The position numbers were made by a program, and so were the translations under genes. Shown piece by piece: positions 48,101-55,547 of a DNA stretch of 55,765 nt (the stretch's first letter is position 1; each line of letters begins with the position of its first letter). Where the stretch lies: the NCBI RefSeq assembly GCF_021602585.1, contig NZ_BQIP01000030.1, positions 1-55,765 of the forward strand, in the 5' to 3' direction. The notes under the pieces were generated by a model, which saw only the letters and a program-made list of their open reading frames with translations, had not been told where the DNA came from and did no database searches. Source of the stretch: Pseudomonas faucium (GTDB lineage: Bacteria > Pseudomonadota > Gammaproteobacteria > Pseudomonadales > Pseudomonadaceae).

Positions 48101-48199
48101 GAGCGCGTGTTCTCGCCCCAGGCCGACGGCAGCGTGATCGAGGCCGAGATCGTTTCTTCGGTGTTCTTCGATCCGAAGGGTGAGCGGCAGAACGTTTGA
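45179..48199 (+). CDS. soxA: Sarcosine oxidase alpha subunit SoxA
   Basis: 1006 residues, the full family length. An N-terminal 2Fe-2S-like fold segment (YQGYAGDSLAAALLANGVDIVGRSFKYSRPRG), a dinucleotide-binding region with LIVGAGPAGLAAALAAARSGARV near residue 175, and a C-terminal GcvT-like aminomethyltransferase domain (about 610-1000) that binds tetrahydrofolate and captures the methyl carbon as 5,10-methylene-THF. The 185-bp gap to soxG contains a REP hairpin. Confidence 0.96.
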   Translation: MSQTYRLASGGRIDRSKVLNFSFNGKTYQGYAGDSLAAALLANGVDIVGRSFKYSRPRGIIAAGTEEPNAILQIGSSEATQIPNVRATQQALYAGLVATSTNGWPNVNNDVMGILGKVGGSMMPPGFYYKTFMYPKSFWMTYEKYIRKAAGLGRAPLQNDPDSYDYMNQHCDVLIVGAGPAGLAAALAAARSGARVILADEQEEFGGSLLDSRETLDGKPAADWVNAVVKELESLPEVTLLPRATVNGYHDHNFLTIHERLTDHLGDRAPIGQVRQRVHRVRAGRVVLAAGAHERPLVYGNNDLPGNMLAGAVSTYVRRYGVAPGRKLVLSTNNDHAYRCALDWHDAGLQVVAIADARHNPRGSLVEEARAKGIRILTSSAVVEAKGSKHVTGARVAAIDVQAHKVTSPGETLDCDLIATSGGYSPVVHLASHLGGRPVWREDILGFVPGDAPQKRVCVGGVNGVYALGEVIADGFEGGVRAATEAGFKATAGALPKAVQRKEEATVALFQVPHDKGTARAPKQFVDQQNDVTAAAIELATREGFESVEHVKRYTALGFGTDQGKLGNINGLAIAARSLGISIPEMGTTMFRPNYTPVTFGAVAGRHCGHLFEPVRFTALHAWHVKNGAEFEDVGQWKRPWYFPKAGEDIHGAVARECKAVRDSVGLLDASTLGKIDIQGPDAREFLNRIYSNAWTKLDVGKARYGLMCKEDGMVFDDGVTACVGDNHFYMTTTTGGAARVLQWLELYHQTEWPEMKVYFTSVTDHWATLTLSGPNSRKLLGELTDDIDLDKDAFPFMTWKEGTVAGVPARVFRISFTGELSYEVNVQANYAMGVLEKVIEAGKQYNLTPYGTETMHVLRAEKGFIIVGQDTDGSMTPDDLNMSWCVGRNKPFSWIGLRGMNREDCVRDNRKQLVGLKPVNPTQWLPEGAQLVFDPKQPIPMDMVGHVTSSYAANSLGYSFAMGVVKGGLKRMGERVFSPQADGSVIEAEIVSSVFFDPKGERQNV

Positions 48200-48231
48200 C
48201 TCCGGGCCCTGTGGTGAGCCGGCCGGCCCCA

Positions 48232-48311
48232 TCGCCGGCAAGCCGGCTCCCACAGGAACGATGCAGATCTGAAGGCTGATGCTGTACCTGTGGGAGCTGG
48301 CTTGCCAGCGA
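48232..48311. repeat. REP pair (type A) inside the sox operon
   Basis: Two inverted units, the right one slightly diverged (GGGAGCTGGCTTGCCAGCG), between soxA and soxG. Confidence 0.9.
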
Positions 48312-48384
48312 TGAGGCCGGCAAAGGCCCCACAAGACAGATGTCTGCATCGCTTCGACGAACCAGAATTCAAGGCAGGTAAGAA

Positions 48385-49017
48385 ATGAGCGCTATCAACG
48401 TCTTCCAGCAAAACCCCGGCAGCGATGCCAAGGCCCAGTCGCCACTGCACCACGCTGACCTTGCCAGCCTGGTCGGCAAAGGCCGCAAGAACGCAGGCGT
48501 GACCCTGCGCGAGAAGAAGTTCCTCGGCCACCTGACCCTGCGCGGCGACGGCCATGACCCGCAATTCGCCGCCGGCGTGCACAAGGCCCTGGGCCTGGAG
48601 CTGCCCGTGGCCCTGACCGTGGTCGCCAACGCCGAGATGTCGCTGCAGTGGATGGGCCCCGACGAGTGGCTGCTGATCGTGCCCGGTGGCCAGGAGTACG
48701 CCGTCGAGCAGAAACTGCGCGCCGCCCTCGAAGGTCAGCACATCCAGGTGGTCAACGTCAGCGGCGGGCAAAGCCTGCTGGAGCTGCGCGGCCCGAACGT
48801 GCGCGAAGTGCTGATGAAATCCACCAGCTATGATGTGCACCCGAACAACTTCCCGGTGGGCAAGGCAGTTGGCACCGTGTTCGCCAAGTCGCAACTGGTG
48901 ATCCGCCGCACCGCCGAAGACACCTGGGAGCTGGTGATTCGCCGCAGCTTCGCCGACTACTGGTGGCTGTGGCTGCAGGACGCGTCGGCCGAGTACGGCC
49001 TGAGCATCGAAGCCTAA
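48385..49017 (+). CDS. soxG: Sarcosine oxidase gamma subunit SoxG
   Basis: 210 residues, GcvT-like fold, with the family segments EKKFLGHLTLRGDG, WMGPDEWLLIVPGG and the C-terminal SFADYWWLWLQDAS. Structural subunit of heterotetrameric sarcosine oxidase. The start has AGGTAAG upstream. It is separated from soxA by a REP element and followed closely by purU. Confidence 0.94.
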   Translation: MSAINVFQQNPGSDAKAQSPLHHADLASLVGKGRKNAGVTLREKKFLGHLTLRGDGHDPQFAAGVHKALGLELPVALTVVANAEMSLQWMGPDEWLLIVPGGQEYAVEQKLRAALEGQHIQVVNVSGGQSLLELRGPNVREVLMKSTSYDVHPNNFPVGKAVGTVFAKSQLVIRRTAEDTWELVIRRSFADYWWLWLQDASAEYGLSIEA

Positions 49018-49029
49018 GGAGAACATGGC

Positions 49030-49887
49030 ATGAGTCGGGCACCGGATACCTGGATTCTCACCGCCGACTGCCCGAGCATGCTCGGCACCGTCGACGTGGT
49101 GACGCGTTACCTCTTCGAGCAGCGCTGCTACGTCACCGAGCACCACTCCTTCGATGACCGGCAGTCGGGGCGCTTCTTCATTCGCGTCGAATTCCGCCAG
49201 CCGGACGATTTTGACGAGGCGGGCTTTCGCGCCGGCCTCGCCGAGCGTAGCGAAGCGTTCGGCATGGCCTTCGAGCTGACCGCCCCGAACCACCGCCCCA
49301 AGGTGGTGATCATGGTGTCCAAGGCCGACCACTGCCTGAACGATTTGCTGTATCGCCAGTGCATCGGCCAGCTGGGCATGGACGTGGTTGCGGTGGTGTC
49401 CAACCACCCCGACCTCGAACCCCTGGCGCACTGGCACAAGATCCCCTATTACCACTTCGCCCTCGACCCCAAGGACAAGCCGGCGCAAGAGCGCAAGGTG
49501 CTGCAGGTGATCGAGGAAAGTGGCGCCGAGCTGGTGATCCTTGCCCGCTACATGCAGGTGCTGTCGCCCGAGCTGTGCCGCAGGCTCGATGGCTGGGCGA
49601 TCAACATCCACCACTCGTTGTTGCCCGGCTTCAAAGGCGCCAAGCCTTATCACCAGGCGTACAACAAGGGCGTGAAGATGGTTGGGGCGACCGCGCACTA
49701 CATCAACAACGACCTGGACGAAGGGCCGATCATCGCCCAGGGCGTGGAGGTGGTGGACCACAGCCATTACCCCGAGGACTTGATTGCCAAGGGGCGGGAT
49801 ATCGAATGCCTGACCCTGGCGCGGGCGGTGGGGTATCACATCGAGCGGCGGGTGTTTCTCAATGCCAACCGGACGGTCGTTCTGTAG
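49030..49887 (+). CDS. purU: Formyltetrahydrofolate deformylase PurU
   Basis: 285 residues. An N-terminal ACT regulatory domain (about 8-85) and a C-terminal formyltransferase-type catalytic domain with Asn192 and His194 in INIHHSLLPGFKG and Asp230 in NNDLDEGP. It hydrolyses 10-formyl-THF to THF and formate, restoring free THF for sarcosine oxidase and GlyA when one-carbon units are in excess. AAGGAG lies nine bases before the ATG at 49030. It is 12 bases after soxG. Confidence 0.95.
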   Translation: MSRAPDTWILTADCPSMLGTVDVVTRYLFEQRCYVTEHHSFDDRQSGRFFIRVEFRQPDDFDEAGFRAGLAERSEAFGMAFELTAPNHRPKVVIMVSKADHCLNDLLYRQCIGQLGMDVVAVVSNHPDLEPLAHWHKIPYYHFALDPKDKPAQERKVLQVIEESGAELVILARYMQVLSPELCRRLDGWAINIHHSLLPGFKGAKPYHQAYNKGVKMVGATAHYINNDLDEGPIIAQGVEVVDHSHYPEDLIAKGRDIECLTLARAVGYHIERRVFLNANRTVVL

Positions 49888-49904
49888 AGGCTGTTCGGGC
49901 CTTA

Positions 49905-49954
49905 TCGCCGGCAAGCCGGCTCCCACAGGTCTGTGGGAGCCGGCTTGCCGGCGA
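49905..49954. repeat. Compact REP pair (type A) after purU
   Basis: Two inverted units almost abutting (six-base loop), forming a near-perfect hairpin between purU and fdhA. Confidence 0.9.
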
Positions 49955-50126
49955 TTGGCCCCACCCCTTTGGGGCTGCCGTAAAAAGGTATCTCCCTGTC
50001 GCTTCCAGTCACTGCGACATCGCCCATCAGGCCCACAATTCCCTGCATCCCAGTACCCGATGCCGCCCACGGATGGCGGCGCGTTCAACCACCGCTGCAT
50101 AAATACAAATCAAGCGAGGTAAGAGC

Positions 50127-51326
50127 ATGTCTGGCAATCGTGGAGTGGTGTATCTCGGCGCTGGCAAGGTCGAAGTACAGAAGATCGACTACCCGAAAAT
50201 GCAGGACCCGCGCGGCAAGAAGATCGAACACGGCGTCATCCTCAAGGTGGTCTCCACCAACATCTGCGGCTCCGACCAGCACATGGTCCGCGGCCGCACC
50301 ACGGCCCAGGTCGGCCTGGTCCTGGGCCACGAAATCACCGGTGAAATCGTCGAGATGGGGCGTGATGTCGAGCGCCTGAAGATCGGTGACTTGGTGTCGG
50401 TACCGTTCAACGTCGCCTGCGGCCGCTGCCGCTCGTGCAAAGAGATGCACACCGGTGTGTGCCTGACCGTAAACCCTGCCCGCGCCGGGGGTGCCTATGG
50501 CTATGTCGACATGGGCGACTGGCCCGGCGGCCAGGCCGAATACGTGCTGGTGCCCTACGCCGACTTCAACCTGCTGAAACTGCCGGACCGCGACAAGGCC
50601 ATGGAGAAGATCCGCGACCTGACCTGCCTGTCCGACATCCTGCCGACCGGCTACCACGGCGCCGTCACCGCTGGTGTTGGCCCAGGCAGCACCGTTTACG
50701 TCGCCGGTGCCGGCCCCGTCGGTTTGGCGGCTGCGGCTTCGGCGCGCCTGCTGGGCGCGGCCTGCGTCATCGTCGGCGACCTCAACCCGGCGCGCCTGGC
50801 GCACGCCAAGGCCCAGGGCTTCGAAGTGGTTGACCTGTCCAAGGACACCCCGCTGCACGAGCAGATCGTCGACATCCTCGGCGAGCCCGAAGTCGATTGC
50901 GCGGTCGACGCGGTGGGCTTCGAGGCCCGCGGCCACGGCCATGAAGGCGCCAAGCACGAGGCCCCGGCCACCGTGCTGAACTCGCTGATGCAAGTGACCC
51001 GCGTTGCCGGCAGCATCGGTATCCCGGGCCTGTACGTGACCGAAGACCCGGGCGCGGTCGATGCCGCCGCCAAGATCGGCGCGCTGAGCATCCGCTTCGG
51101 CCTGGGCTGGGCGAAGTCGCACAGCTTCCACACCGGCCAGACCCCGACCATGAAGTACAACCGCCAGCTGATGCAGGCGATCATGTGGGATCGCATCAAT
51201 ATCGCTGAAGTCGTTGGCGTGCAGGTCATCAGCCTGGATCAGGCGCCGGAAGGGTATGGCGAGTTCGATGCGGGTGTGCCGAAGAAGTTTGTGATCGATC
51301 CGCACAAGACCTTCAGTGCGGCGTGA
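50127..51326 (+). CDS. fdhA: Glutathione-independent formaldehyde dehydrogenase FdhA
   Basis: 399 residues, matching the P. putida zinc enzyme. Catalytic zinc ligands include Cys47 and His68 (LGHEI), and the structural zinc site is Cys98, 101, 104, 112. A Rossmann segment VYVAGAGPVGLAAAASARLLGA follows. It oxidises formaldehyde with NAD+ without glutathione, removing formaldehyde released by GbcAB, DgcAB and sarcosine oxidation. GAGGTAAG precedes the ATG. It ends at a strong terminator. Confidence 0.97.
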   Translation: MSGNRGVVYLGAGKVEVQKIDYPKMQDPRGKKIEHGVILKVVSTNICGSDQHMVRGRTTAQVGLVLGHEITGEIVEMGRDVERLKIGDLVSVPFNVACGRCRSCKEMHTGVCLTVNPARAGGAYGYVDMGDWPGGQAEYVLVPYADFNLLKLPDRDKAMEKIRDLTCLSDILPTGYHGAVTAGVGPGSTVYVAGAGPVGLAAAASARLLGAACVIVGDLNPARLAHAKAQGFEVVDLSKDTPLHEQIVDILGEPEVDCAVDAVGFEARGHGHEGAKHEAPATVLNSLMQVTRVAGSIGIPGLYVTEDPGAVDAAAKIGALSIRFGLGWAKSHSFHTGQTPTMKYNRQLMQAIMWDRINIAEVVGVQVISLDQAPEGYGEFDAGVPKKFVIDPHKTFSAA

Positions 51327-51336
51327 TGTGAATTAG

Positions 51337-51362
51337 AAAAACCCCTCAGATGAGGGGTTTTT
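51337..51362. terminator. Bidirectional intrinsic terminator
   Basis: Stem AAAAACCCCTC/GAGGGGTTTTT with loop AGAT, with T-runs on both strands. It ends fdhA from the left and the RHS gene from the right. Confidence 0.9.
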
Positions 51363-51370
51363 TTTGCACT

Positions 51371-52243
51371 TCAATAATCGAACCGTCGGCTGTAGTAAGC
51401 GCTACTTCTCAAGTCCAGTGCATGTTGCACGAAGTCGGGGAGGGTGGGACTGGCAGCGCGACTGCCCGTCGGTGTGGAGTCTGTTGAAGCGTCTGTTGAC
51501 ATCGAGGAGTCGGAAGAATAGCGGCGCGCTCGAGGCACAGTGCCTTGAAGTGGCTGACGAGGTAGCTGAATGGGAGCGGGCTCCCGTAGCGCTTGCTGTG
51601 GTGCCTGAATGCTTGAGTGGGGGGCTGTCACTGGCCTTGGGCTTGGCGCGACGGGCATTCGCTGCCGAGATGGCCGAGGTAGGGATGAAACGATGACCAT
51701 CATTGCGTTGGTACCGGTGAAAGGCAATGGGCGCTGGCGGAGTCCAAGAAATTTGGTAATGGCTTTTGCCAGCATGGGCAGGCGAATATGGCCTGACGGG
51801 TCGACGTGGTTGACAGGATCACCTAGGCAATAACAGTAAGTGTTCAGCCCTGCCACTGAAAAAGGGCCCCAGCTATCAGGCGCGCAAAAGCGCATGAGTG
51901 TCGAGTTGAAACCCCGGTAACCATTGCCTAACAATGACCCTGTAATAGCGTGGTCATAACGCTCGCCATTGAACCCAAGCAGCGTCAGGGGAGAAGGCAA
52001 GGTGGGGTCATGGCCATAACTTGAATAGGCATGAGGCTCCTCTTCCTCTTCGCTAGCCACCTGCAGCACAGACCCTTTGTCGTCCGTTGCCAGCAGCCCG
52101 GCGCTGGAGGCTTCGCCGGCCTGCACCTCGGCCAGCGGCATCGCGGCATTGCGGAAGATAGCGCGGTGCTGGTCGCCGTGTTTGACGGTGATCAGCTTGT
52201 CGCCTTGGTAGAAAAACTGGGTGTTGCTCAATGATTTGCTCAT
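51371..52243 (-). CDS. Orphan RHS-core protein with Pro/Ser-rich tail
   Basis: 290 residues. Residues 1-152 are the module shared with the next gene: a short beta-rich leader (FFYQGDKLITVKHGDQHRAIF), LLATDDKGSVLQV, YSSYGHDPTLPSPLTLLGFNGE, LLGNGYRGF, LMRF and GDPVNHVDPSGH. Residues 153-290 are a low-complexity, Pro/Ser/Arg-rich tail, probably disordered, with no known domain. It has no signal peptide and no adjacent immunity gene. It stands 55 bases downstream of the related gene at 52299-53171, and both proteins are exactly 290 residues, so it is probably a tandem duplicate with a replaced tail. It lacks the 18-bp upstream motif and may be co-transcribed. Confidence 0.75.
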   Translation of the reverse strand: MSKSLSNTQFFYQGDKLITVKHGDQHRAIFRNAAMPLAEVQAGEASSAGLLATDDKGSVLQVASEEEEEPHAYSSYGHDPTLPSPLTLLGFNGERYDHAITGSLLGNGYRGFNSTLMRFCAPDSWGPFSVAGLNTYCYCLGDPVNHVDPSGHIRLPMLAKAITKFLGLRQRPLPFTGTNAMMVIVSSLPRPSRQRMPVAPSPRPVTAPHSSIQAPQQALREPAPIQLPRQPLQGTVPRARRYSSDSSMSTDASTDSTPTGSRAASPTLPDFVQHALDLRSSAYYSRRFDY

Positions 52244-52298
52244 GGCTTCGGATCCTTGAGTGCTGCACGTCGAGTATCGGGTGGGTTATCTACAGGCG

Positions 52299-53171
52299 CT
52301 AGCCGCGAATCTTTTTCAATTCATCGTTTGAGGCGTTGATTTTCTTTCTAAATATGTCAATTTTATCTCTAAGCTGTGCGACTTTGGTTTTCTCTTGCCG
52401 GGGAACGAATTGATGGATGATTTGTTTTTCAAGAATGCCAGCATTAAGTTTTGACACTTCTTTTATTAGTGCGGATCGCGTGGGTTCTAAGACGCTAAGT
52501 TCTCGCATGATTAATTCTGCATGGGCGCGTTCATCGGTTGGGCGGTAAGGAACGCTCTGCGTCTTGCTGTCAAGCTGGCGTTGCTGTGGTAAGGCGCTTT
52601 TAGCGCCCAGTGGTGCTGAGCTAGTGTATTGGGCAGCTTGCATAGCGGCGTTCTGAGAGTACGCAGGCTTTTGCACGGGTGCGTTGGAAGCGGGCGCTCT
52701 GAACTTTATCGGTGAAGTGCCGGATGGGTCTATTTGGTTTATAGGGTCGCCGTTGCAATACCCGTAGGCGTTCAACCCGCCTGCTGCAAAAGGGCTTAGA
52801 TAATCGGGGGAAAAGAATCGCATCAGTGTTGGTTGGTAGGCGCGCTGGCCTTTACCTAATAAATAGGCGCCCAGGCGCAAGTAGCAGTGTTCGCCAGTGA
52901 AACTGAGCGATGTCAGGGCCGAGGGAAGGTTCGGGGCATGGCCATAGGCGGAATAATGGTGTTGCTCTGCTTCGTTTGCCACCTGGACCTCGAGCACAGA
53001 GCCTTTTTCATCAATGGCCAGTAGCCCTCTTTCCGATGTGTCCCCGGCCTGCCATTCGGCTAAGGGAAAGTCGGCACTGCGCAAGATGGTGCGCTGCTGG
53101 CTGCCCTGTCTTAGGCTGACGAGCTTGTCGCGTTGGTAGAAGAACAGTGTGTCGTTCAATGACCTGCTCAT
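52299..53171 (-). CDS. Orphan RHS-core protein with coiled-coil tail
   Basis: 290 residues from the ATG at 53171, which is preceded by AGGGGG and by a CCGAAGCC segment shared with the neighbouring RHS gene. An earlier in-frame start at 53300 would run back over the upstream motif. Residues 1-152 are the shared RHS core (FFYQRDKLVSLRQGSQQRTI, LLAIDEKGSVLEV, YSAYGHAPNLPSALTSLSF, GDPINQIDPSG). The tail has a Gln/Pro-rich linker and, from about 225, charged helices likely to form a coiled coil (LRDKIDIFRKKINASNDELKKIRG). The 3' half is AT-rich. No toxin domain is recognised. Confidence 0.75.
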   Translation of the reverse strand: MSRSLNDTLFFYQRDKLVSLRQGSQQRTILRSADFPLAEWQAGDTSERGLLAIDEKGSVLEVQVANEAEQHHYSAYGHAPNLPSALTSLSFTGEHCYLRLGAYLLGKGQRAYQPTLMRFFSPDYLSPFAAGGLNAYGYCNGDPINQIDPSGTSPIKFRAPASNAPVQKPAYSQNAAMQAAQYTSSAPLGAKSALPQQRQLDSKTQSVPYRPTDERAHAELIMRELSVLEPTRSALIKEVSKLNAGILEKQIIHQFVPRQEKTKVAQLRDKIDIFRKKINASNDELKKIRG

Positions 53172-53244
53172 GGCTTCGGCCCCCTGCAGCGATGATGGAA
53201 ACGTTGTCCCAGGGGTCATTTTGAACAGCCGCCAGATTAATGAA

Positions 53245-53262
53245 ACTGGCAAAAATAACAGG
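53245..53262 (-). promoter_or_regulatory. RHS-type upstream motif before the gene at 52299-53171
   Basis: Read towards the gene: CCTGTTATTTTTGCCAGT, 73 bases before the ATG, between the DUF3077 gene and the RHS gene. Confidence 0.6.
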
Positions 53263-53308
53263 TGCCGCCGGGGCATTCGCTCGCGCCCTTGCCCCGGCAT
53301 TGGGCCTA

Positions 53309-53572
53309 TCAGTGCATCATTCCAAGCTCGGCATCATCGAGCAGCGCCTTGGCCATTGCGCTCAGGTAGTGAGAGGCCCAGAGCAGTTGCTGGTCGCCTT
53401 CCATCAGGCCGGTGAGGGTCATGTCGCGCACATAGCCCATCAGCTCCGAGGCTTGTTCGCGGGCACTTTGGCAGGGGATGCCAGGGGCGATGCAGAACAG
53501 TGGTTGGGTTTGGCCTTGGGCCTGGAAGAAGAAGGTCTTGCCTACGGTGGTTTTGGTGTTGTCAGTGGTCAT
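53309..53572 (-). CDS. DUF3077 family protein
   Basis: 87 residues with the DUF3077 pattern I recognise (GKTFFFQAQGQTQPLFCIAPGIPCQSAREQASELMGYVRDMT...). Small, helical and cytoplasmic, of unknown function, common in Pseudomonas accessory regions. A GGAGAT ribosome binding site lies before the ATG. It is on the same strand as the RHS gene 137 bases downstream. Confidence 0.8.
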   Translation of the reverse strand: MTTDNTKTTVGKTFFFQAQGQTQPLFCIAPGIPCQSAREQASELMGYVRDMTLTGLMEGDQQLLWASHYLSAMAKALLDDAELGMMH

Positions 53573-53611
53573 TGTTCGATCTCCCTGAAAGTGCTTTATC
53601 GCCTGGCCTCA

Positions 53612-53693
53612 TCGCCGGCAAGCCGGCTCCCACAAGGCCCTGCGCATGGCCTGAGGCCTGTGGCTTTCCCTGTGGGAGCCGGCTTGCCGGCGA
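53612..53693. repeat. REP pair (type A)
   Basis: Two inverted units between the DUF6124 and DUF3077 genes. Confidence 0.9.
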
Positions 53694-53726
53694 TGAGGCC
53701 AGACCAGGCAACACATGGCCTCAACC

Positions 53727-53972
53727 CTAGTGCAGCGTCCGCGGCTCCGCCGGCATCTGCACCTGGATCAGCGCCGACTCGAGCAGCACCCGCAGCGCTT
53801 CGAGTTCATGCATCGTGGCCATCATCAGAATCGAAACCGGCGACTTGGGTTGCAACAGAATTGCCTGGTGCGCGACGGTCTGGGCGCACAGGGCATAGTC
53901 CGTGGCCTGGAGGAGGGTGTCTTCGAGGGAATGGGAGTTGTGAGGTGGATCGGGGACGATTTTCAGCATCAT
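53727..53972 (-). CDS. DUF6124 family protein
   Basis: 81 residues from the first of two adjacent ATG codons (53972; AGGAAC upstream). The sequence MMLKIVPDPPHNSHSLEDTLLQATDYALCAQTVAHQA is that of the small Pseudomonas family DUF6124. Function unknown; it commonly sits near DUF3077 genes. A longer reading frame back to 54194 exists but the extension has no family character. Confidence 0.75.
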   Translation of the reverse strand: MMLKIVPDPPHNSHSLEDTLLQATDYALCAQTVAHQAILLQPKSPVSILMMATMHELEALRVLLESALIQVQMPAEPRTLH

Positions 53973-54362
53973 TTTTGTTCCTGAAAAAAGGCCACCACCA
54001 TCTGCTGTCAAACAAGAGGGTGGCAGCTGTGCATGGGTTGACAGACCGGTAGGAACAAAAAGCAAAAGCACCCGGCGCACACGAGGTGCCCCACGCACAG
54101 CCGCCATAAAGGCAAAGCCATCTGCTTTTTGACCTAGTCGGCCTGTCAAAGCCGGTCGCCGCTTGCGCAACGACCGCCCGAGACTAGTGCGCAACCCAGG
54201 TCACCGCAATGGCTTGAGGGGGACGGCAGTATGTTTCAGAAACGTCCTACAAGAAATAGGATAAATCGTAGATTTTTTGCGGAAAAACCGCTCAGCGTGA
54301 TCTTCCCATTACAGCGAAGGACACGAAATGTGTGAAGGCAGCCCCCGGCGATGAAGCCTGGA
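53973..54362. other. 390-bp gap upstream of the DUF6124 gene
   Basis: It contains an inverted pair CTGTCAA (54005-54011) / TTGACAG (54038-54044), the former giving a -35-like TTGACA towards DUF6124, and a small stem TCCTA/TAGGA at 54245-54261 in an AT-rich stretch. No gene is seen. Confidence 0.35.
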
Positions 54363-55355
54363 TTATTTATTTCGACGCCGGATGCGGTTTTGGATTCTTT
54401 GAGCGGAAGTATAATACTTCCCGTTAACTATATATCCGCGATCGGCTGGAAAGTCCTCAACGGCGGTTTTAAGTATTTTGCTTTTAATTCTCCCGTTGTG
54501 CTGAGTGACAAGGCTTGCGTTCACTGAGTCTATCGTGAGGTCGTCGGGGATGAGTTGGGGGTCGTTCACACTGAATCGAGGGTCCGTTACCCAGGAGTCT
54601 ATATCACCCACAGTAAACCCGCTTGGAATGCGCTCAGGGTTGTCGGTAGTAAAACGACTCGTTGCGCTTTGGCTCGAGGATAGCGATGTGTGAAGTGAGG
54701 ACAGCGTTTCAGTCATGGAAATCATAGAATAAGTATTGACGGATACGTTATCCATCGGAAACCTTGATCTTCGATTTTGTTCCGGACTACTGGCTTGTGG
54801 GGCAATGCTGGGTGCCTGAGCCGTTGTGGGTAGGTTGGGGGATTGCCGTGGACGCCTCAAGCCAAGCCTATTTCTAATGCCCTTGGATAATCTCCTGAAA
54901 AAGCCGGAGTGTCCGCTTGGGTCGGTCGTGTTTACCGGATCCCCATTGCAGTAGGCATAAGCGTTCAAGCCCCCTAGGCCAAACGGGCTCAAATTGTCAG
55001 GGCAGTGGAAACGTAGCAGGGTGGGGGTGAACGCCCTATAACCTGCGCCCAACAAGTAACTTTGTATCAAAGGCTCTAGCATTTCACCATTGAAGCCATT
55101 CAGTGTCTTGGTTGATGGCATCGTTGCAGCGTAGCCGTAGGCGGTAAAAATATGCGCTTCGCGCTCGGCGTCATCTTCCACGCATAGAACAGAGCCGTTT
55201 TCATCCGCGCATAGCAAGCGAATGCTATCGCTATCCTGTTCAGCAAGGCATTGATTGTATCCGCGGAAAATCCCGAGGTCGCGGTTCCCCCTTCTCACAG
55301 TGGCAAGTTCTTTCCCTCTATAAAAGAGCCTCGTTCTGTCTACACACTTTTCCAT
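54363..55355 (-). CDS. Orphan RHS-core protein with Ser/Thr-rich, basic-ended tail
   Basis: 330 residues from the ATG at 55355 (AGGG upstream). A GTG five codons earlier is less likely. Residues 1-149 are the RHS core (LFYRGKELATVRRGNRDLGIF, LLCADENGSVLCV, LNGFNGE, YLLGAGYRAFTPTLLRFHCPD, LNAYAYCNGDPVNTTDPSGH). The tail begins with a basic helix and a Pro/Ser linker, then a Ser/Thr-rich section, and closes with IVNGKYYTSAQRIQNRIRRRNK-like basic residues that could bind nucleic acid. No immunity gene is adjacent. The tail is AT-rich compared with chromosomal genes. Confidence 0.75.
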   Translation of the reverse strand: MEKCVDRTRLFYRGKELATVRRGNRDLGIFRGYNQCLAEQDSDSIRLLCADENGSVLCVEDDAEREAHIFTAYGYAATMPSTKTLNGFNGEMLEPLIQSYLLGAGYRAFTPTLLRFHCPDNLSPFGLGGLNAYAYCNGDPVNTTDPSGHSGFFRRLSKGIRNRLGLRRPRQSPNLPTTAQAPSIAPQASSPEQNRRSRFPMDNVSVNTYSMISMTETLSSLHTSLSSSQSATSRFTTDNPERIPSGFTVGDIDSWVTDPRFSVNDPQLIPDDLTIDSVNASLVTQHNGRIKSKILKTAVEDFPADRGYIVNGKYYTSAQRIQNRIRRRNK

Positions 55356-55412
55356 GGCAAAGCCCTGCACGTGGGGGGAACTACAGTATTGGCTCTCCTC
55401 AATGCACTGGCT

Positions 55413-55430
55413 ACTAGCAAAAATGTCAGG
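55413..55430 (-). promoter_or_regulatory. RHS-type upstream motif before the gene at 54363-55355
   Basis: Read towards the gene: CCTGACATTTTTGCTAGT, 57 bases before the ATG. Confidence 0.6.
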
Positions 55431-55547
55431 AAGGCATATCGATTAGCGGCGTTGAACAATTGACGACAGTTGGTGCGGAACAAACCCTCCAACCCCAAGT
55501 CAAACGCCTCGTTTCCCCGGCCATCCCGGCCCACGAGGTCCCTCCCG

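Noticed and set aside
8072-53693. Repeated palindromic units that might be taken for a CRISPR array
   Set aside because: The copies are scattered one pair at a time between genes, without regular spacers or cas genes. They are REP elements.
53309-53972. DUF3077 and DUF6124 proteins as immunity proteins for the RHS orphans
   Set aside because: They belong to small families found in many places without RHS genes as far as I recall, and none is next to the RHS genes at 32580 or directly beside the one at 54363 in an operon. There is no sequence evidence for the role.
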